The notes: generated by a model from the sequence alone, not told the origin. A stretch of DNA of 64,000 bases from Paenibacillus bouchesdurhonensis (GCF_900155685.1 NZ_LT732547.1:517648-581647), one strand, 5' to 3'. Positions 34,739 through 44,841 are shown, counted from the stretch's first letter. Numbers and translations: made by a program.

Positions 34739-36733
34739 ATGAAGAAGGGTAAGAGAAGCATAGTTTTACTATTAACCTTTGTGCTGCTGGGGATGGGGAT
34801 GTTCCAAGGCCAAGCGGTCCACGCGGAAACGCCGGCGATCGCCAAAACTCCCGGCAACGCCAATCCGCTGATGGATCATAAGCTTGGTGCGGATCCGTTT
34901 GCGATGACTTACAACGGCAGGGTCTATCTTTACATGTCCAGCGACGCTTATGAATACGATAGCAACGGAAATATTAAATCGAATTCGTTCAGCAATTTGA
35001 ACAAGGTGCACGTGATTTCTTCGGACGACATGATGAACTGGACGGATCACGGCGCTATTCCTGTCGCAGGGCCTAATGGCATCGCCAAGTGGGCCAACGG
35101 TTCCTGGGCCCCGTCTGCCGCCCATAAGAAGATCAACGGACAGGACAAGTTTTTTCTTTACTTCTCCAATAGTGCAGGAGGGCTTGGCGTACTCACCGCG
35201 GATAGTCCGATCGGGCCGTGGACAGATCCGCTTGGAAAAGCGCTGGTGACTCTGAACACACCTGGAGTTGCGGGGGTTGTATGGCTGTTTGATCCGGCCG
35301 TATTAGTCGATGATGATGGCACGGGTTATCTGTATTTCGGCGGTGGAGTCCCTGGCGGTAACAATCCGACACAGCAGCAATGGGCGAGTCCTAAGACAGC
35401 CCGCGTCATCAAACTAAGTAATGATATGATTCATACGGAGGGCAGCGCGCAGGTCATTGACGCTCCGTTCTTTTTTGAAGACTCGGGAATCCACAAATAC
35501 AACGGCAAATATTATTACTCTTACTGCTCCAACTTTGGTGGAACTCATCCGCCAGGAACGCCTCCTCCTGGAGAAATCGCTTATATGGTGAGCGACAACC
35601 CGATGGGGCCGTTTACTTATGTAAAATCGATCTTAAAAAATCCGTATGAGTTTTTCGGCGTTGGGGGCAATAACCACCATTCCATCTTCCCATTCAACAA
35701 TAAGTGGTATATCGCTTACCATGCCCAGACCGTCAGTAAAGCCATACTTGGCGATGGACTTGGATACCGCTCTCCTCATATTAATGAGCTGACGTATGCG
35801 GGAAATGGAGAGATTAACCCGATTCAGGGAACGATGAAAGGCGTTTCGCAGATCAAAAATCTAAATCCATATCTACGGACGGAGGCTGAGACGATCGCCT
35901 GGCAGGGCGGCATTTTGACGGAGGTTGCTCAGGCGCCAGGCGGCATGGTGCCAAGCGTAAACATGAACGTGACCGATATTCACAACGGCGACTGGATTGC
36001 CGTCGCTAATGCCGACTTTGGTTCGGAAGGCGCAACAAGCTTCAAAGCGAATGTGGCCTCGACGGTTAGTGGGCAAATTGAAATTCGGCTTGGCAGTCCA
36101 ACGGGACAGGTAGTCGGCACGCTCCAAGTGAACCCGACAGGCGGTAATCAAACATGGAGCCTCCAAGAAACTACGATAAACCGCGTGACTGGCGTTCATC
36201 ACGTATACTTGATGTTTAAAGGCGCAAATGACCAACGTCTGTTTAACCTGGATTACTGGCAGTTCGGCAACTCCTCGGGCGGAGGGCAGCCATCCGATAT
36301 TGAGAACGGCCGCGTATACACGCTGAAGAACGAGCACAGTGGTCTGATGATCGGTATAGCAGGCGCATCTACAGCCGATGGCGCACAGGCCCTGCAATCG
36401 AACAATTTTGGTGCGACGGATCACGAATGGCGGGTGGACAGCTTGAATAATGGCTATTACAAGCTGACGAATATGCGCAGTGGTAAGGTGCTTGGCATCG
36501 AGAACATGTCCACCGCAAATGGGGCCAAAGCTGTCCAATGGAATGATAATGGCACAGCGGATCATGATTGGCAAATCGTTCCGGTGGGCAATGGCAGCTA
36601 CAAGATCGTCAACCGCCATAGCGGCAAGGTGCTCGGCGTGGACGGCATGGCCACGACATCAGGAGCGAACATTGTACAATGGGATGATAACGGAACGGCA
36701 GACCATAACTGGAGATTCGTATTTGTAAGATAA
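34739..36733 (+). CDS. Secreted GH43 arabinoxylan arabinofuranohydrolase-like (XynD type) with CBM6 and lectin
   Basis: ATG 34739 follows GGAGGG (7 bases); the frame extends to 34682 but upstream codons are not protein-like. The signal peptide ends at 'AVHA'. 'NPLMDHKLGADPFAMTYNGR' (base D52) and 'FEDSGIHKYNGKYYYSY' (acid Glu) are those of XynD-type enzymes, which remove arabinose from arabinoxylan. A CBM6-like module ('YLRTEAETIAWQGG' to 'FNLDYWQFG') and a ricin-type trefoil follow. It is 62 bp after the previous GH43 gene and likely shares its transcript. Confidence 0.92.
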   Translation: MKKGKRSIVLLLTFVLLGMGMFQGQAVHAETPAIAKTPGNANPLMDHKLGADPFAMTYNGRVYLYMSSDAYEYDSNGNIKSNSFSNLNKVHVISSDDMMNWTDHGAIPVAGPNGIAKWANGSWAPSAAHKKINGQDKFFLYFSNSAGGLGVLTADSPIGPWTDPLGKALVTLNTPGVAGVVWLFDPAVLVDDDGTGYLYFGGGVPGGNNPTQQQWASPKTARVIKLSNDMIHTEGSAQVIDAPFFFEDSGIHKYNGKYYYSYCSNFGGTHPPGTPPPGEIAYMVSDNPMGPFTYVKSILKNPYEFFGVGGNNHHSIFPFNNKWYIAYHAQTVSKAILGDGLGYRSPHINELTYAGNGEINPIQGTMKGVSQIKNLNPYLRTEAETIAWQGGILTEVAQAPGGMVPSVNMNVTDIHNGDWIAVANADFGSEGATSFKANVASTVSGQIEIRLGSPTGQVVGTLQVNPTGGNQTWSLQETTINRVTGVHHVYLMFKGANDQRLFNLDYWQFGNSSGGGQPSDIENGRVYTLKNEHSGLMIGIAGASTADGAQALQSNNFGATDHEWRVDSLNNGYYKLTNMRSGKVLGIENMSTANGAKAVQWNDNGTADHDWQIVPVGNGSYKIVNRHSGKVLGVDGMATTSGANIVQWDDNGTADHNWRFVFVR

Positions 36734-36760
36734 GGCCGGATAATTGTTTCAATCTCGTCA

Positions 36761-36817
36761 AGCTCCTCTTAAAGGCAGATAGATTAAACTCTGCTTGAAG
36801 AGGAGCTGTTAATTTTT
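36761..36817 (+). terminator. Terminator of the GH43 operon
   Basis: Stem AGCTCCTCTT (36761-36770) with AAGAGGAGCT (36798-36807), extended inside by GCAGA/TCTGC, then GTTAATTTTT. Confidence 0.85.
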
Positions 36818-37347
36818 CAGCTACTAAATTGAATGCGAATCCTTGTTTTTTTATGGGAAAGAACCGACATTCATCCTGCCCGTTGTGCATCCTGCCTAAT
36901 CAATGTCCTCTTTTTTGTACAATGAGTACAATGACGAAAAAGTGAAAAAGGAACATAATAAAGGTGTAAAGCGCGCTTACCCAAATACCCCGCAATAACA
37001 CAATGCCTCAAAACGTCCACCGCTCTATAGTGGAGAAATGTTCACGAATTTGCCATAGCCTAGTTATTGATCCGAGTAGGGAAGTTTTCTAAATTTGCTT
37101 CGCGGCTTTTAATATGGCTATAAATGATAGCGCTTACTTGTGTGCTGAGGTTTGAGCTATCTGTTATTATGCATATTTTTCCCTTAGCCAAGAAATGCTA
37201 AATCAAGCACCTCAATACACTTAGTTAAGCCTTGAGCCTTCTTCCTATGCGGATGTTGAGTGGGAATTTGTCTATGAAAGCGGTGTTCAAGCCGAATACA
37301 AATTTCGATATTGTGTGCCAAATTACATGCTTAGAGGTGAACGGAAA
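36818..37347. other. Intergenic region before the permease gene, with a cre-like site
   Basis: About 530 bases without a convincing gene. TGATAGCGCTTACT at 37125-37138 matches the cre consensus at nearly all positions and could bring carbon control to the permease operon. No other structure recognised. Confidence 0.45.
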
Positions 37348-38892
37348 GTGGATAAAGTAAAAACGGATCTTTGGCGGAAGGGCGACTGGGCCGCATATTT
37401 CGGCCTGCTGGCTAACAACTTGACTAACCTGTTGACCATGAGCTCGCTGCTGCTGTTTGTGGTTGGATTTCCTAAAGAGATGGTATATGGTAGAATCGTT
37501 CCCGCTTTTGGACTATCCATCTTTATCGCCAGCTTATGTTATTTCTGGTTTGCGATCCAGCTTGCCAAGAAAACAGGAAGAAGCGACGTGACCGCTCTTC
37601 CCTCGGGCCCTAGCGCGCCATCCATCTTCACAGTTACTTTCCTGGTAATCCTGCCAGTCTTTAAAACGACGAACAATGCCGAGTTCGCATTTCAAATCGG
37701 GCTGGTATGGTGCTTGTTTGAAGCGGCCATCCTCATCGTGGGAGCATTCCTCGGTGACACCATCCGACGTTTGGTGCCAAGAACCGTTCTGTTGTCTACC
37801 TTGGGCGGTTTGGGACTCTTGCTGCTTGCGATGAACCCGATGCTGCAGTCGTTTGAAACACCGATTGTCGCATTTGTGGTGCTGATCATTATTTTCATTA
37901 ACTGGTTCGGCAAATCGCCGGTATTCAAAAGAATCCCCACCGGATTTCTGCTGCTCCTCGTGGGGACTGCCTTAGCTTGGATCTTCGGCTTGCAGAACCC
38001 TGAAGCAGTAACCGCTGCATTAGGCACGATCGGCTTCAACCCGCCGGAAGTGCATGTGACCAGCTTGATCCAAGGCATCCCAAATGCATTGCCGTACCTG
38101 GCATCTGCAGTACCGCTTGGACTGGCCAACTATGTCTTTGATTTAGAAAACATCGAGGCCGCGCATGCTGCAGGCGACCCCTATAAAACACGTCGTGTTA
38201 TGCTGGCTAACGGGATCGCTTCCAGTATCGGTGCATTCTGCGGAAATCCCTATCCGGTAACGGTTTACATCGGGCACACCGGCTGGAAGTCGATGGGGGC
38301 GGGGATCGGCTACTCGATCGCCACGGGGGCTTCGATGCTGATCATTGCCTTGTTTGGGCTAGGAGCATTGCTGCTATCCATCATACCGGTCGTCGCGATC
38401 GTACCGATTCTGGTCTACGTCGGCATCGTGTCCGCGAATCAAGCTGTAAGGGAAACGCCGAAAGTGGAGGTGCCCGTCGTCTTCATTGCCATGTTTCCGT
38501 GGATTGCCAACTGGGCATTGACGATGGTTAATAATATTTTTAGTGCGGCAGGTACCGATGCAGCGAGTGTCGGCATCGATGTGCTTCTCTCGAAAGGCGT
38601 GTATTACAACGGCTTGTTCCATCTGGGCAATGGCGCGCCTCTGAGCAGCTTGCTGTGGGGTATGCTGACCATATTCGCCATACAGAACAAACCGCTTAGC
38701 GGCCTTATTGCGGCCTGCCTCGCTTCCCTGCTGTCCTTGTTCGGAATTATCCATTCGGCCATGGTCGAATTTGCCAATCCTGGGATAATGCCGTTCGTAT
38801 GGGCGTATCTTATGGTAGCTGCAATATTTGCGTATAAGTATTTTACGGATCGCAATACTCCGAAGCTCGAAGAGCCGGTCAATGCGAAGTAA
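37348..38892 (+). CDS. NCS2-type (xanthine/uracil) permease
   Basis: GTG 37348 (MDKVKTDLWRKGDW) is preferred, with AGAGGTGA 7 bases upstream; the frame extends to GTG 37315. About 12 membrane helices span the 514-aa protein. 'ALPSGPSAPSIFTVTFLV', 'LPYLASAVPLGLANYVFDLE' and 'FCGNPYPVTVYIGHTGWKSM' resemble NCS2/AzgA-like nucleobase permeases with conserved polar helix breaks. It precedes a carbamoyl amidohydrolase, so a ureide, hydantoin or purine breakdown product is a reasonable cargo (inference). Confidence 0.78.
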   Translation: MDKVKTDLWRKGDWAAYFGLLANNLTNLLTMSSLLLFVVGFPKEMVYGRIVPAFGLSIFIASLCYFWFAIQLAKKTGRSDVTALPSGPSAPSIFTVTFLVILPVFKTTNNAEFAFQIGLVWCLFEAAILIVGAFLGDTIRRLVPRTVLLSTLGGLGLLLLAMNPMLQSFETPIVAFVVLIIIFINWFGKSPVFKRIPTGFLLLLVGTALAWIFGLQNPEAVTAALGTIGFNPPEVHVTSLIQGIPNALPYLASAVPLGLANYVFDLENIEAAHAAGDPYKTRRVMLANGIASSIGAFCGNPYPVTVYIGHTGWKSMGAGIGYSIATGASMLIIALFGLGALLLSIIPVVAIVPILVYVGIVSANQAVRETPKVEVPVVFIAMFPWIANWALTMVNNIFSAAGTDAASVGIDVLLSKGVYYNGLFHLGNGAPLSSLLWGMLTIFAIQNKPLSGLIAACLASLLSLFGIIHSAMVEFANPGIMPFVWAYLMVAAIFAYKYFTDRNTPKLEEPVNAK

Positions 38893-38910
38893 AAAAGGAG
38901 TGAATACGTC

Positions 38911-40074
38911 ATGGATCAACCATTGAATGAGAAGCTTATTACTGCCAGTGAACAAGGCGATTTGCCCACTGTCGAACAGCTTTTAAATGAAGGGGCGAGC
39001 GTGGATTATAAAGATGCGGGCGGTCGAACTGCGCTGATGGCGGCCGTGCAAAAAAACCAAATCCCCGTTGCAAAGCGGCTGATTGAAGCGAACAGCGATG
39101 TCAACACTAGAGACGTCACGCAGTTGACCCCGTATTTATGTGCGGGCGCCAACGGATTTCATGAAATCTTGAAGCTGACGATAGCGGCAGGTGCCGATAT
39201 CAAGAGCGTAAATCGTTTCGGAGGAACCGCCTTGCTGCCCTCGAGTGAGAAGGGCTACTTAAGAACTGTTCGGGTATGCCTGGACAGCGGCGTTGCAGTG
39301 AATCACATAAATGACCTGGGTTGGTCGGCTTTGCTGGAAGCGGTCATTCTCGGCAATGGCGGCCGCTTGTACTCCGATATTATTGAACTGCTGGTCGCAG
39401 CGGGAGCCGATCCCCATCTACAGGATCGGGACGGGAAGTCGTCACTGGAGCATGCGCAAGCTATGGGCCAGACGGAAGTCGTCAAAATCCTGAAGAACGA
39501 AGACAGAGAGCAGCATGAGGCGATTCTACAGGCAAAATCCCTGATCAAGGCGGACAACTATGAGGAAGCGCTCGGTATTTTGGATGAGGCGCTCGACAAG
39601 GAAGGCAGCAATGCCGATTTGATCTATTATAAAGCTTACTTTTTAAGCGAGCTGGAACGTTATGGCGAAGCACTTGAGCAGTACCGCAAAGGACTTGCGC
39701 TGAATCCGCACGATCTCGACTTTTATTTCTACACCGCGAATACGTTGCGGATGATGAGGAAGCCGGAGGAGGCGCTTGCTGAATACGACAAGGCCATAGA
39801 GCTCGATCCCGAAGAAACCTTCTATAGATATCACAAATCCAATTACTTAAGAGAATTGGGGAGACACGAGGCTGCTGTAGCAGAAATGGACAAGCTGCTG
39901 GCTCAGCAGCCGCACCGTTACGATTTCTCTTTTCATAAAGCAAACAGCCTGCGCTCCTTGGGCAGACATCAAGAAGCGATCGATGCGATCGAGAATGCCA
40001 TTAAGCACGATCCGGCGAATCCGCTGTATCAAAAGCATAAAGCTCAGTCGCAAGAGCTGCTGGACAAGGTGTGA
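38911..40074 (+). CDS. Ankyrin-repeat and TPR protein
   Basis: ATG 38911 follows AAGGAG. Residues 1-195 are five to six ankyrin repeats ('DAGGRTALMAAVQKNQIPVA', 'ADPHLQDRDGKSSLEHAQ'), and residues 205-385 are about five TPR units ('YYKAYFLSELERYGEALEQY', 'DFYFYTANTLRMMRKPEEAL'). Both are protein-binding scaffolds with no enzymatic residues. It is placed 18 bp after the permease and 7 bp before the hydrolase, so it probably regulates or tethers one of them. Such a hybrid scaffold within a catabolic operon is unusual. Confidence 0.9.
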   Translation: MDQPLNEKLITASEQGDLPTVEQLLNEGASVDYKDAGGRTALMAAVQKNQIPVAKRLIEANSDVNTRDVTQLTPYLCAGANGFHEILKLTIAAGADIKSVNRFGGTALLPSSEKGYLRTVRVCLDSGVAVNHINDLGWSALLEAVILGNGGRLYSDIIELLVAAGADPHLQDRDGKSSLEHAQAMGQTEVVKILKNEDREQHEAILQAKSLIKADNYEEALGILDEALDKEGSNADLIYYKAYFLSELERYGEALEQYRKGLALNPHDLDFYFYTANTLRMMRKPEEALAEYDKAIELDPEETFYRYHKSNYLRELGRHEAAVAEMDKLLAQQPHRYDFSFHKANSLRSLGRHQEAIDAIENAIKHDPANPLYQKHKAQSQELLDKV

Positions 40075-40081
40075 GGCGGAT

Positions 40082-41326
40082 ATGGCTAACATTCAAAGGC
40101 TGCTAGCTACATTGTCCAGAATCAATCAGTTTGGAGCCGATCCGCAGGGAAAGGGAATCACTAGGCTTGCCTATTCCGAAACCTACACGGATGCGTTGGC
40201 TGATTTCAAGGAGTTATGCGAAGCCGAACAGATGGCTGTACGGGTAGACGCATTCGGCAATCTGATTGCCAGACGGGAAGGCAAGAACCCCCATCTTCCC
40301 GTCGTTGCTCTTGGCTCCCATATGGATACTGTCATTCACGGCGGGGAATATGATGGCACATTAGGCGTAGCCGCTGCTTTGGAAGTGATCAGGAGCCTGA
40401 ACGAGGAGCGGGTGGAAACCGTTCATCCCATTGAGCTCATTGCATTCGCTTGCGAGGAATCGGCCCGATTCGGGGCTTCTACGCTTGGAAGCAAAGCAAT
40501 GACGGGTCTCCTGGATACTTATGCCGTGTCTAATTTACGGGATAAGAACGGCATTACCATTCAAGAGGCCTTCCGTGAATGTTCCTTGGACTTTCACAAG
40601 ATTGGCGAAGCTCTAAGAAGACGAGAGGAGTTCAAGGTATTCCTTGAACTCCATATTGAGCAGGGGCCCTTGCTGGAAGCCCAACGACAGCAAATAGGTA
40701 TTGTTACCGGCATTGCCTCCCCTACCCGTATTCAGGTGCATGTGAGTGGGAAAGCGTCGCATTCCGGCACGACGCCGATGAATGATAGACAGGATGCGTT
40801 GGCGGCAGCCGCTGAAATTATCCTGGAGGTGGAGAGTGCGGCGAAGAAGGAAGCCGCCTTTGGGACTGTGGGAACGGTAGGAGTATGCATGGTTCAACCC
40901 GGAGCTATGAATGTGATTCCGGATTCCGTTACGCTTCAACTAGAGGTGCGCGGCACGTCGGAGCAATCGAAAAATAACGTGCTCGATTCCCTGTTCCGTT
41001 TGTTTCGTGAACTGGAGAGCCAGCGCGGAGTCATCATAAATCCAGCAGTGATCAATGTAGAGCGTCCCGTGCTTCTCTCCGAGGAGGTTGTAGCGAAATT
41101 AACGGAATGCTCTGAATCATTGGACTTAAGCTATATTCGTATGACAAGTGGCGCAGGCCATGACGCGATGAGCATGGCGCATATTTGCCCGACTGGACTC
41201 ATTTTTATTCCTTGCAGGGAGGGATTGAGCCATCATCCCGACGAATTTGCAGCAGTCGAGCATATCGAGGCAGGGCTGCGACTGTTGAAAGAGGCGGTAT
41301 TGGCTTTTGCCATCCCATCTTCTTAA
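40082..41326 (+). CDS. M20-family N-carbamoyl-L-amino acid hydrolase / allantoate amidohydrolase
   Basis: ATG 40082 with GAGG 5 bases upstream; the frame runs back into the previous gene but only from here is it protein-like. Metal ligands are visible: H80 ('GSHMDT'), D91 ('YDGTLGV'), E125/E126 ('CEESARFG') and His in 'LHIEQGPLLEA'; the C-terminal 'GAGHDAMSMA' supplies the last His. The 414-aa protein fits HyuC/AmaB/AllC enzymes, which release ammonia and CO2 from carbamoyl compounds. The exact substrate cannot be separated among these. Confidence 0.87.
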   Translation: MANIQRLLATLSRINQFGADPQGKGITRLAYSETYTDALADFKELCEAEQMAVRVDAFGNLIARREGKNPHLPVVALGSHMDTVIHGGEYDGTLGVAAALEVIRSLNEERVETVHPIELIAFACEESARFGASTLGSKAMTGLLDTYAVSNLRDKNGITIQEAFRECSLDFHKIGEALRRREEFKVFLELHIEQGPLLEAQRQQIGIVTGIASPTRIQVHVSGKASHSGTTPMNDRQDALAAAAEIILEVESAAKKEAAFGTVGTVGVCMVQPGAMNVIPDSVTLQLEVRGTSEQSKNNVLDSLFRLFRELESQRGVIINPAVINVERPVLLSEEVVAKLTECSESLDLSYIRMTSGAGHDAMSMAHICPTGLIFIPCREGLSHHPDEFAAVEHIEAGLRLLKEAVLAFAIPSS

Positions 41327-41329
41327 ATA

Positions 41330-41383
41330 GAACAAGCCGAGCGGTATGCGGGGGTTGAACCCCAAAGGCCGCTCGGCTTGTTC
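41330..41383. terminator. Bidirectional terminator
   Basis: Perfect 15-bp stem GAACAAGCCGAGCGG (41330-41344) with its complement (41369-41383), between the convergent hydrolase and response regulator genes. Confidence 0.9.
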
Positions 41384-41391
41384 ATATATAT

Positions 41392-43005
41392 TTACTTAGA
41401 TTCTACCCGCTGCATGAACTCGCGAGGGGAAATGCCCTCGACCTTCTTGAACACTTTACTGAAATAGAAGGCGCTGTCGTAACCGAGCTTATGGGAAATT
41501 TCGTTGATCCGGCCCTCGCCGCGCAGCATCATTTCTTTGGCCGTCGCAATTTTGGTGTCGGTGACGTATTTGACGAAATTGACTTTGGCAGTTCTGGAGA
41601 ACAGGTGACTCAAGTAATTAGGGCTAAAGTTGAAAATATCCGCGACCTGGTTCAAGGACAGCTTGCTGTCAAGGTTGCGCTTGATGTAATCCTGAACTTG
41701 CCGGATGACCTGCTCCTTGTAGCTCTGCTTCCTGGAGGAGAGTAGCTCGCAGCATCCGTCGCGGAATTGCACGAGCCAGCCGATTACGCCGTCGATGGAG
41801 CTCTGCTGATAGATGGCTCGGTAACCTTCAGGCTCCTGTTCGAAGATCTGCTCGACTAGATTCTCTCCATCGGCAAGCAGGGAGGTGGCCATATAGAGCA
41901 CACTACAGGCCGCATCCGTTGCCGCAACGAGGAGATCGGGCCGCCCTTCGAAGGCCTCGATCATACTGGTAATAATACTGTGGAGCGCATCGGTATCCAT
42001 CTCCTCGAACGCTCGGCGGATCTCGGAGCGAGAGGCCGAGTAATCGAAGAGGGGCTGCTCCAGATTAGAGCCTTTTTTATCATCCGCATAAAAGACAAAG
42101 CCTTGCTGCTCCAACGCGGCGGGCAAAGCCCGCCGGGCGGCAAGATAACTCTCATGAATCATGTATGGATCGTCTACGGCATGGCCAATTCCGCCCATAA
42201 TCCTGACATTGAAATAATTATGCAGCACCTGGGCCATATCCGAGAGCAGTGACTCGATGTCAGGCCTCCATTGCAGCGAATGAGCATCATCGATCGGCAG
42301 AATGATGGTAAAATTGCGCAAATCGAGGCTGGTCACATAGCAGGGCCTGACCGAAATCAGCCGATCTCTTGCCATCTTCACGGTGCTGGTGCACAGGGTG
42401 ACCAGCTTGTCGCCGCTCGGCGGAACGGTATCCGGGGCCATGATACGGCAGGTGCATACCAGGTAGGCCGGGGCGGACAGCTCAAGCTCCAGATCCTCCT
42501 TTTGCAGAAGGTACTGATTCTTGTTCTCGAACAGATTGTTGAACAGCCGGACGAAAAATTTCTCCCGAAGCTCGTGAAGCTTACTGCGATGCATCAGATC
42601 CGGGTAGCTTTCTACCGTTTTATGCTCCTCTAGCCGCTTCATTGCCTTCCTAATCGAGGCCTCCAGCGCTTCGGGCGTTAGCTCCAGCTTCACCAGATAA
42701 TCGACCGCCTGCATCTCGATGGCCGTGCGGGCATACTCAAACTCCTCATAGCTGGTCAAAATAATGAAGAGCGGAACGCGACCGTATTTGCGGCGAACCG
42801 ACTCGGCGACCTGCAGGCCGGTTTTGATCGGCATTTTAATATCAGTAATCACGATATCCGGTCGATAGGCTTCAATCAATTCCTCGGCCTGCCCTCCGTT
42901 ATAGGCGACCCCAACAACTTCGATTCCGTATTCCTCCCATTTCAGCATGGACTGCAGGCCGATACAGACTAGGGCTTCATCATCGGCAATCAGCAATTTG
43001 ATCAA
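41392..43005 (-). CDS. YesN-type response regulator (receiver plus AraC HTH)
   Basis: TTG 43005 is preferred, with AAGGAAG 8 bases upstream; a GTG at 43014 directly abuts that site. The receiver domain has the acidic pocket 'ADDE' and phosphoacceptor D55 ('IVITDIKMP'). A middle region of about 270 residues is variable, and the C-terminal 100 residues form an AraC double helix-turn-helix ('LSLNQVADIFNFSPNYLSHL', 'INEISHKLGYDSAFYFSKVF'). It is 39 bp after the kinase gene and would activate the sugar transporter operon in response to extracellular glycan. Confidence 0.92.
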   Translation of the reverse strand: MIKLLIADDEALVCIGLQSMLKWEEYGIEVVGVAYNGGQAEELIEAYRPDIVITDIKMPIKTGLQVAESVRRKYGRVPLFIILTSYEEFEYARTAIEMQAVDYLVKLELTPEALEASIRKAMKRLEEHKTVESYPDLMHRSKLHELREKFFVRLFNNLFENKNQYLLQKEDLELELSAPAYLVCTCRIMAPDTVPPSGDKLVTLCTSTVKMARDRLISVRPCYVTSLDLRNFTIILPIDDAHSLQWRPDIESLLSDMAQVLHNYFNVRIMGGIGHAVDDPYMIHESYLAARRALPAALEQQGFVFYADDKKGSNLEQPLFDYSASRSEIRRAFEEMDTDALHSIITSMIEAFEGRPDLLVAATDAACSVLYMATSLLADGENLVEQIFEQEPEGYRAIYQQSSIDGVIGWLVQFRDGCCELLSSRKQSYKEQVIRQVQDYIKRNLDSKLSLNQVADIFNFSPNYLSHLFSRTAKVNFVKYVTDTKIATAKEMMLRGEGRINEISHKLGYDSAFYFSKVFKKVEGISPREFMQRVESK

Positions 43006-43044
43006 TGCAATCACTTCCTTACAAGTTTGCGATATATGCCAGCA

Positions 43045-44841
43045 TCATTCCGTTGTCCGGTAAGGCAGCAAAATAAACATCTTCGTATATTGATCCTGCA
43101 CGCTCTCGATCGATAATCCGTATTGCTCTCCATAGGTGAGCTTCAGCCGCTCATTGACATTGCGCAGTCCCATGCCCTCCAGCAATCCCTTCGCGGCGGA
43201 ATCCTGATGCGAATCCTGCTTCCGAGGGGCTAGAACCTCGGTAATCTGCTCCTCGCTGATCCCAATTCCATTATCCTCCAGGGTGATCAGAATGTCGTTC
43301 CATCCGCTGCGTTCAATACTTAGCCTAAGACGGCCATGCCCCCTTGGCTCAATACCATGAAAAATCGCGTTTTCCGCCAGAGGCTGGAGGGTGAACCTGG
43401 GGATCAGCCCCGTCAGCAGCTGTTCATCATGGATCATCGTTTCCATCGTCACGTTGCTGCCATAGCGGTATTTTTGGATGAGAAAATAATCCTCCAGCAG
43501 ACTTAACTCCTCCTGCAGCGGCACCAGCTTACGTCCATCCTTGGCAATGCTCCGCAGCAAGCGCGACAGCGAAGTGGTCATTTCCGCAATGCCCGTAGCA
43601 TTCTGGATCGTCGCCATCCATTTGATCGAATTCAGTGTGTTATATAGGAAATGCGGGTTAATCTGGCTTTGCAGCATGCGGTACTCCAGCTCCTGCCGCT
43701 GCTTCTCGTCCGCGACCCGGGTTTCCATCAGGGAGAGGATGTCCTGGGAAAGGCGGTTGATGCCGCGCCCCACATCGCCAAGCTCGCTGTTCCATTCCAT
43801 GTTCCGGTCGATGAGGAAGTTGCCTTGGGCGATTTTATCGATGCGCTTCTTGAGCTTCTCGACAGGCAGGCTGATCGTCTTGGTCAAATAGACCGTAATG
43901 ACGCCGCTGGAGGCAATCACGAGCACGCAAACGCCCAGCATGAGCAGCAGCCATAGATTGAATTGCGGAGCAAACTGCTTCTCTGACAGTGTCTGGGATA
44001 GCGTCACTCCCTTGCGCACCGGATACGACACGGAAATCAGCTTCTCGCCTTCGTTCATTTCCAGCCAAGACAACGATGTGACGCTGCCGATGGCCGTCTC
44101 TTCATCATAAGGGGTCGCCTTATATCCCGCGGGGAGAGGAACAATCCGATCCCCCTGAATTTCATAGGGATGCTCCCCAAGGGTCAGCAGCAGCTTCGCA
44201 TCCGCTGGCAGGCCGTAGCCCTTCAGCTTGTCGGTAATGACGGAGGTGTTGGCCAGCAGATACACGGTTCCGATCCGGTTGGCATTATCCCCGTAAATGG
44301 GCATGACGAAAGGGATCGTCTTGGTTAGGGAGAGCGGGTCCTGAATGACCCGTTCCCATTCCTCGGTAGCATCCGCAGCCAGTCCGGGCAGTTGATTAAT
44401 GTTATGAATCGTTAACGGGACGGATGTGCTGACGGAGTTGTCCACTTGAAAAAATTTATCCTTATTATCGGTCACGATCAGCCGGCGCACATACCCGTTG
44501 GAGCGGTTCATCCGGAAATCCTCCTGCAGCGAGGTGAAGACATGAATTGCCTCCATAGAGCTCGGCTGATCGGACTTGAAATAATCATTCAGCATGCGAT
44601 TGGTCGAGGAATTAGTACTGCAGGTCATCGCCAGAACCGACAGATTCATCAAATCCTGCTCAATGATATGGGATACGAGCTGCAGATTGAATTCGGTAGC
44701 CTGTATCGTTGTTTTCCTCTGAAAATAGGAAATGAGCTCATAGCTGAAAAAAGACAGCAGGGATGCAATCAGCAGAGCAAACACGGTCATGATCAGAATG
44801 ATCCGGCTTTTGATGGTCGCCTTTCGTTTCGTAGAAACCAC
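43045..44841 (-). CDS. YesM-type sensor histidine kinase
   Basis: GTG 44841 is the only reasonable start, though its binding site abuts it. One helix at 13-36, an extracellular sensing domain of about 255 residues, a second helix at 296-320, then HAMP. The kinase region has 'QSQINPHFLYNTLNSIKW' with H397, and the ATPase 'LQPLAENAIFHGIEPRG' and 'EDNGIGIS'. This His_kinase/HATPase pairing is typical of carbohydrate-sensing YesM kinases. A cre-like site lies just upstream. Confidence 0.92.
   Translation of the reverse strand: MVSTKRKATIKSRIILIMTVFALLIASLLSFFSYELISYFQRKTTIQATEFNLQLVSHIIEQDLMNLSVLAMTCSTNSSTNRMLNDYFKSDQPSSMEAIHVFTSLQEDFRMNRSNGYVRRLIVTDNKDKFFQVDNSVSTSVPLTIHNINQLPGLAADATEEWERVIQDPLSLTKTIPFVMPIYGDNANRIGTVYLLANTSVITDKLKGYGLPADAKLLLTLGEHPYEIQGDRIVPLPAGYKATPYDEETAIGSVTSLSWLEMNEGEKLISVSYPVRKGVTLSQTLSEKQFAPQFNLWLLLMLGVCVLVIASSGVITVYLTKTISLPVEKLKKRIDKIAQGNFLIDRNMEWNSELGDVGRGINRLSQDILSLMETRVADEKQRQELEYRMLQSQINPHFLYNTLNSIKWMATIQNATGIAEMTTSLSRLLRSIAKDGRKLVPLQEELSLLEDYFLIQKYRYGSNVTMETMIHDEQLLTGLIPRFTLQPLAENAIFHGIEPRGHGRLRLSIERSGWNDILITLEDNGIGISEEQITEVLAPRKQDSHQDSAAKGLLEGMGLRNVNERLKLTYGEQYGLSIESVQDQYTKMFILLPYRTTE

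Noticed and set aside
35873-36619. 248-codon minus-strand frame opposite the second GH43 gene
   Set aside because: Shadow of the lectin-domain coding repeats; no start signal or family features.
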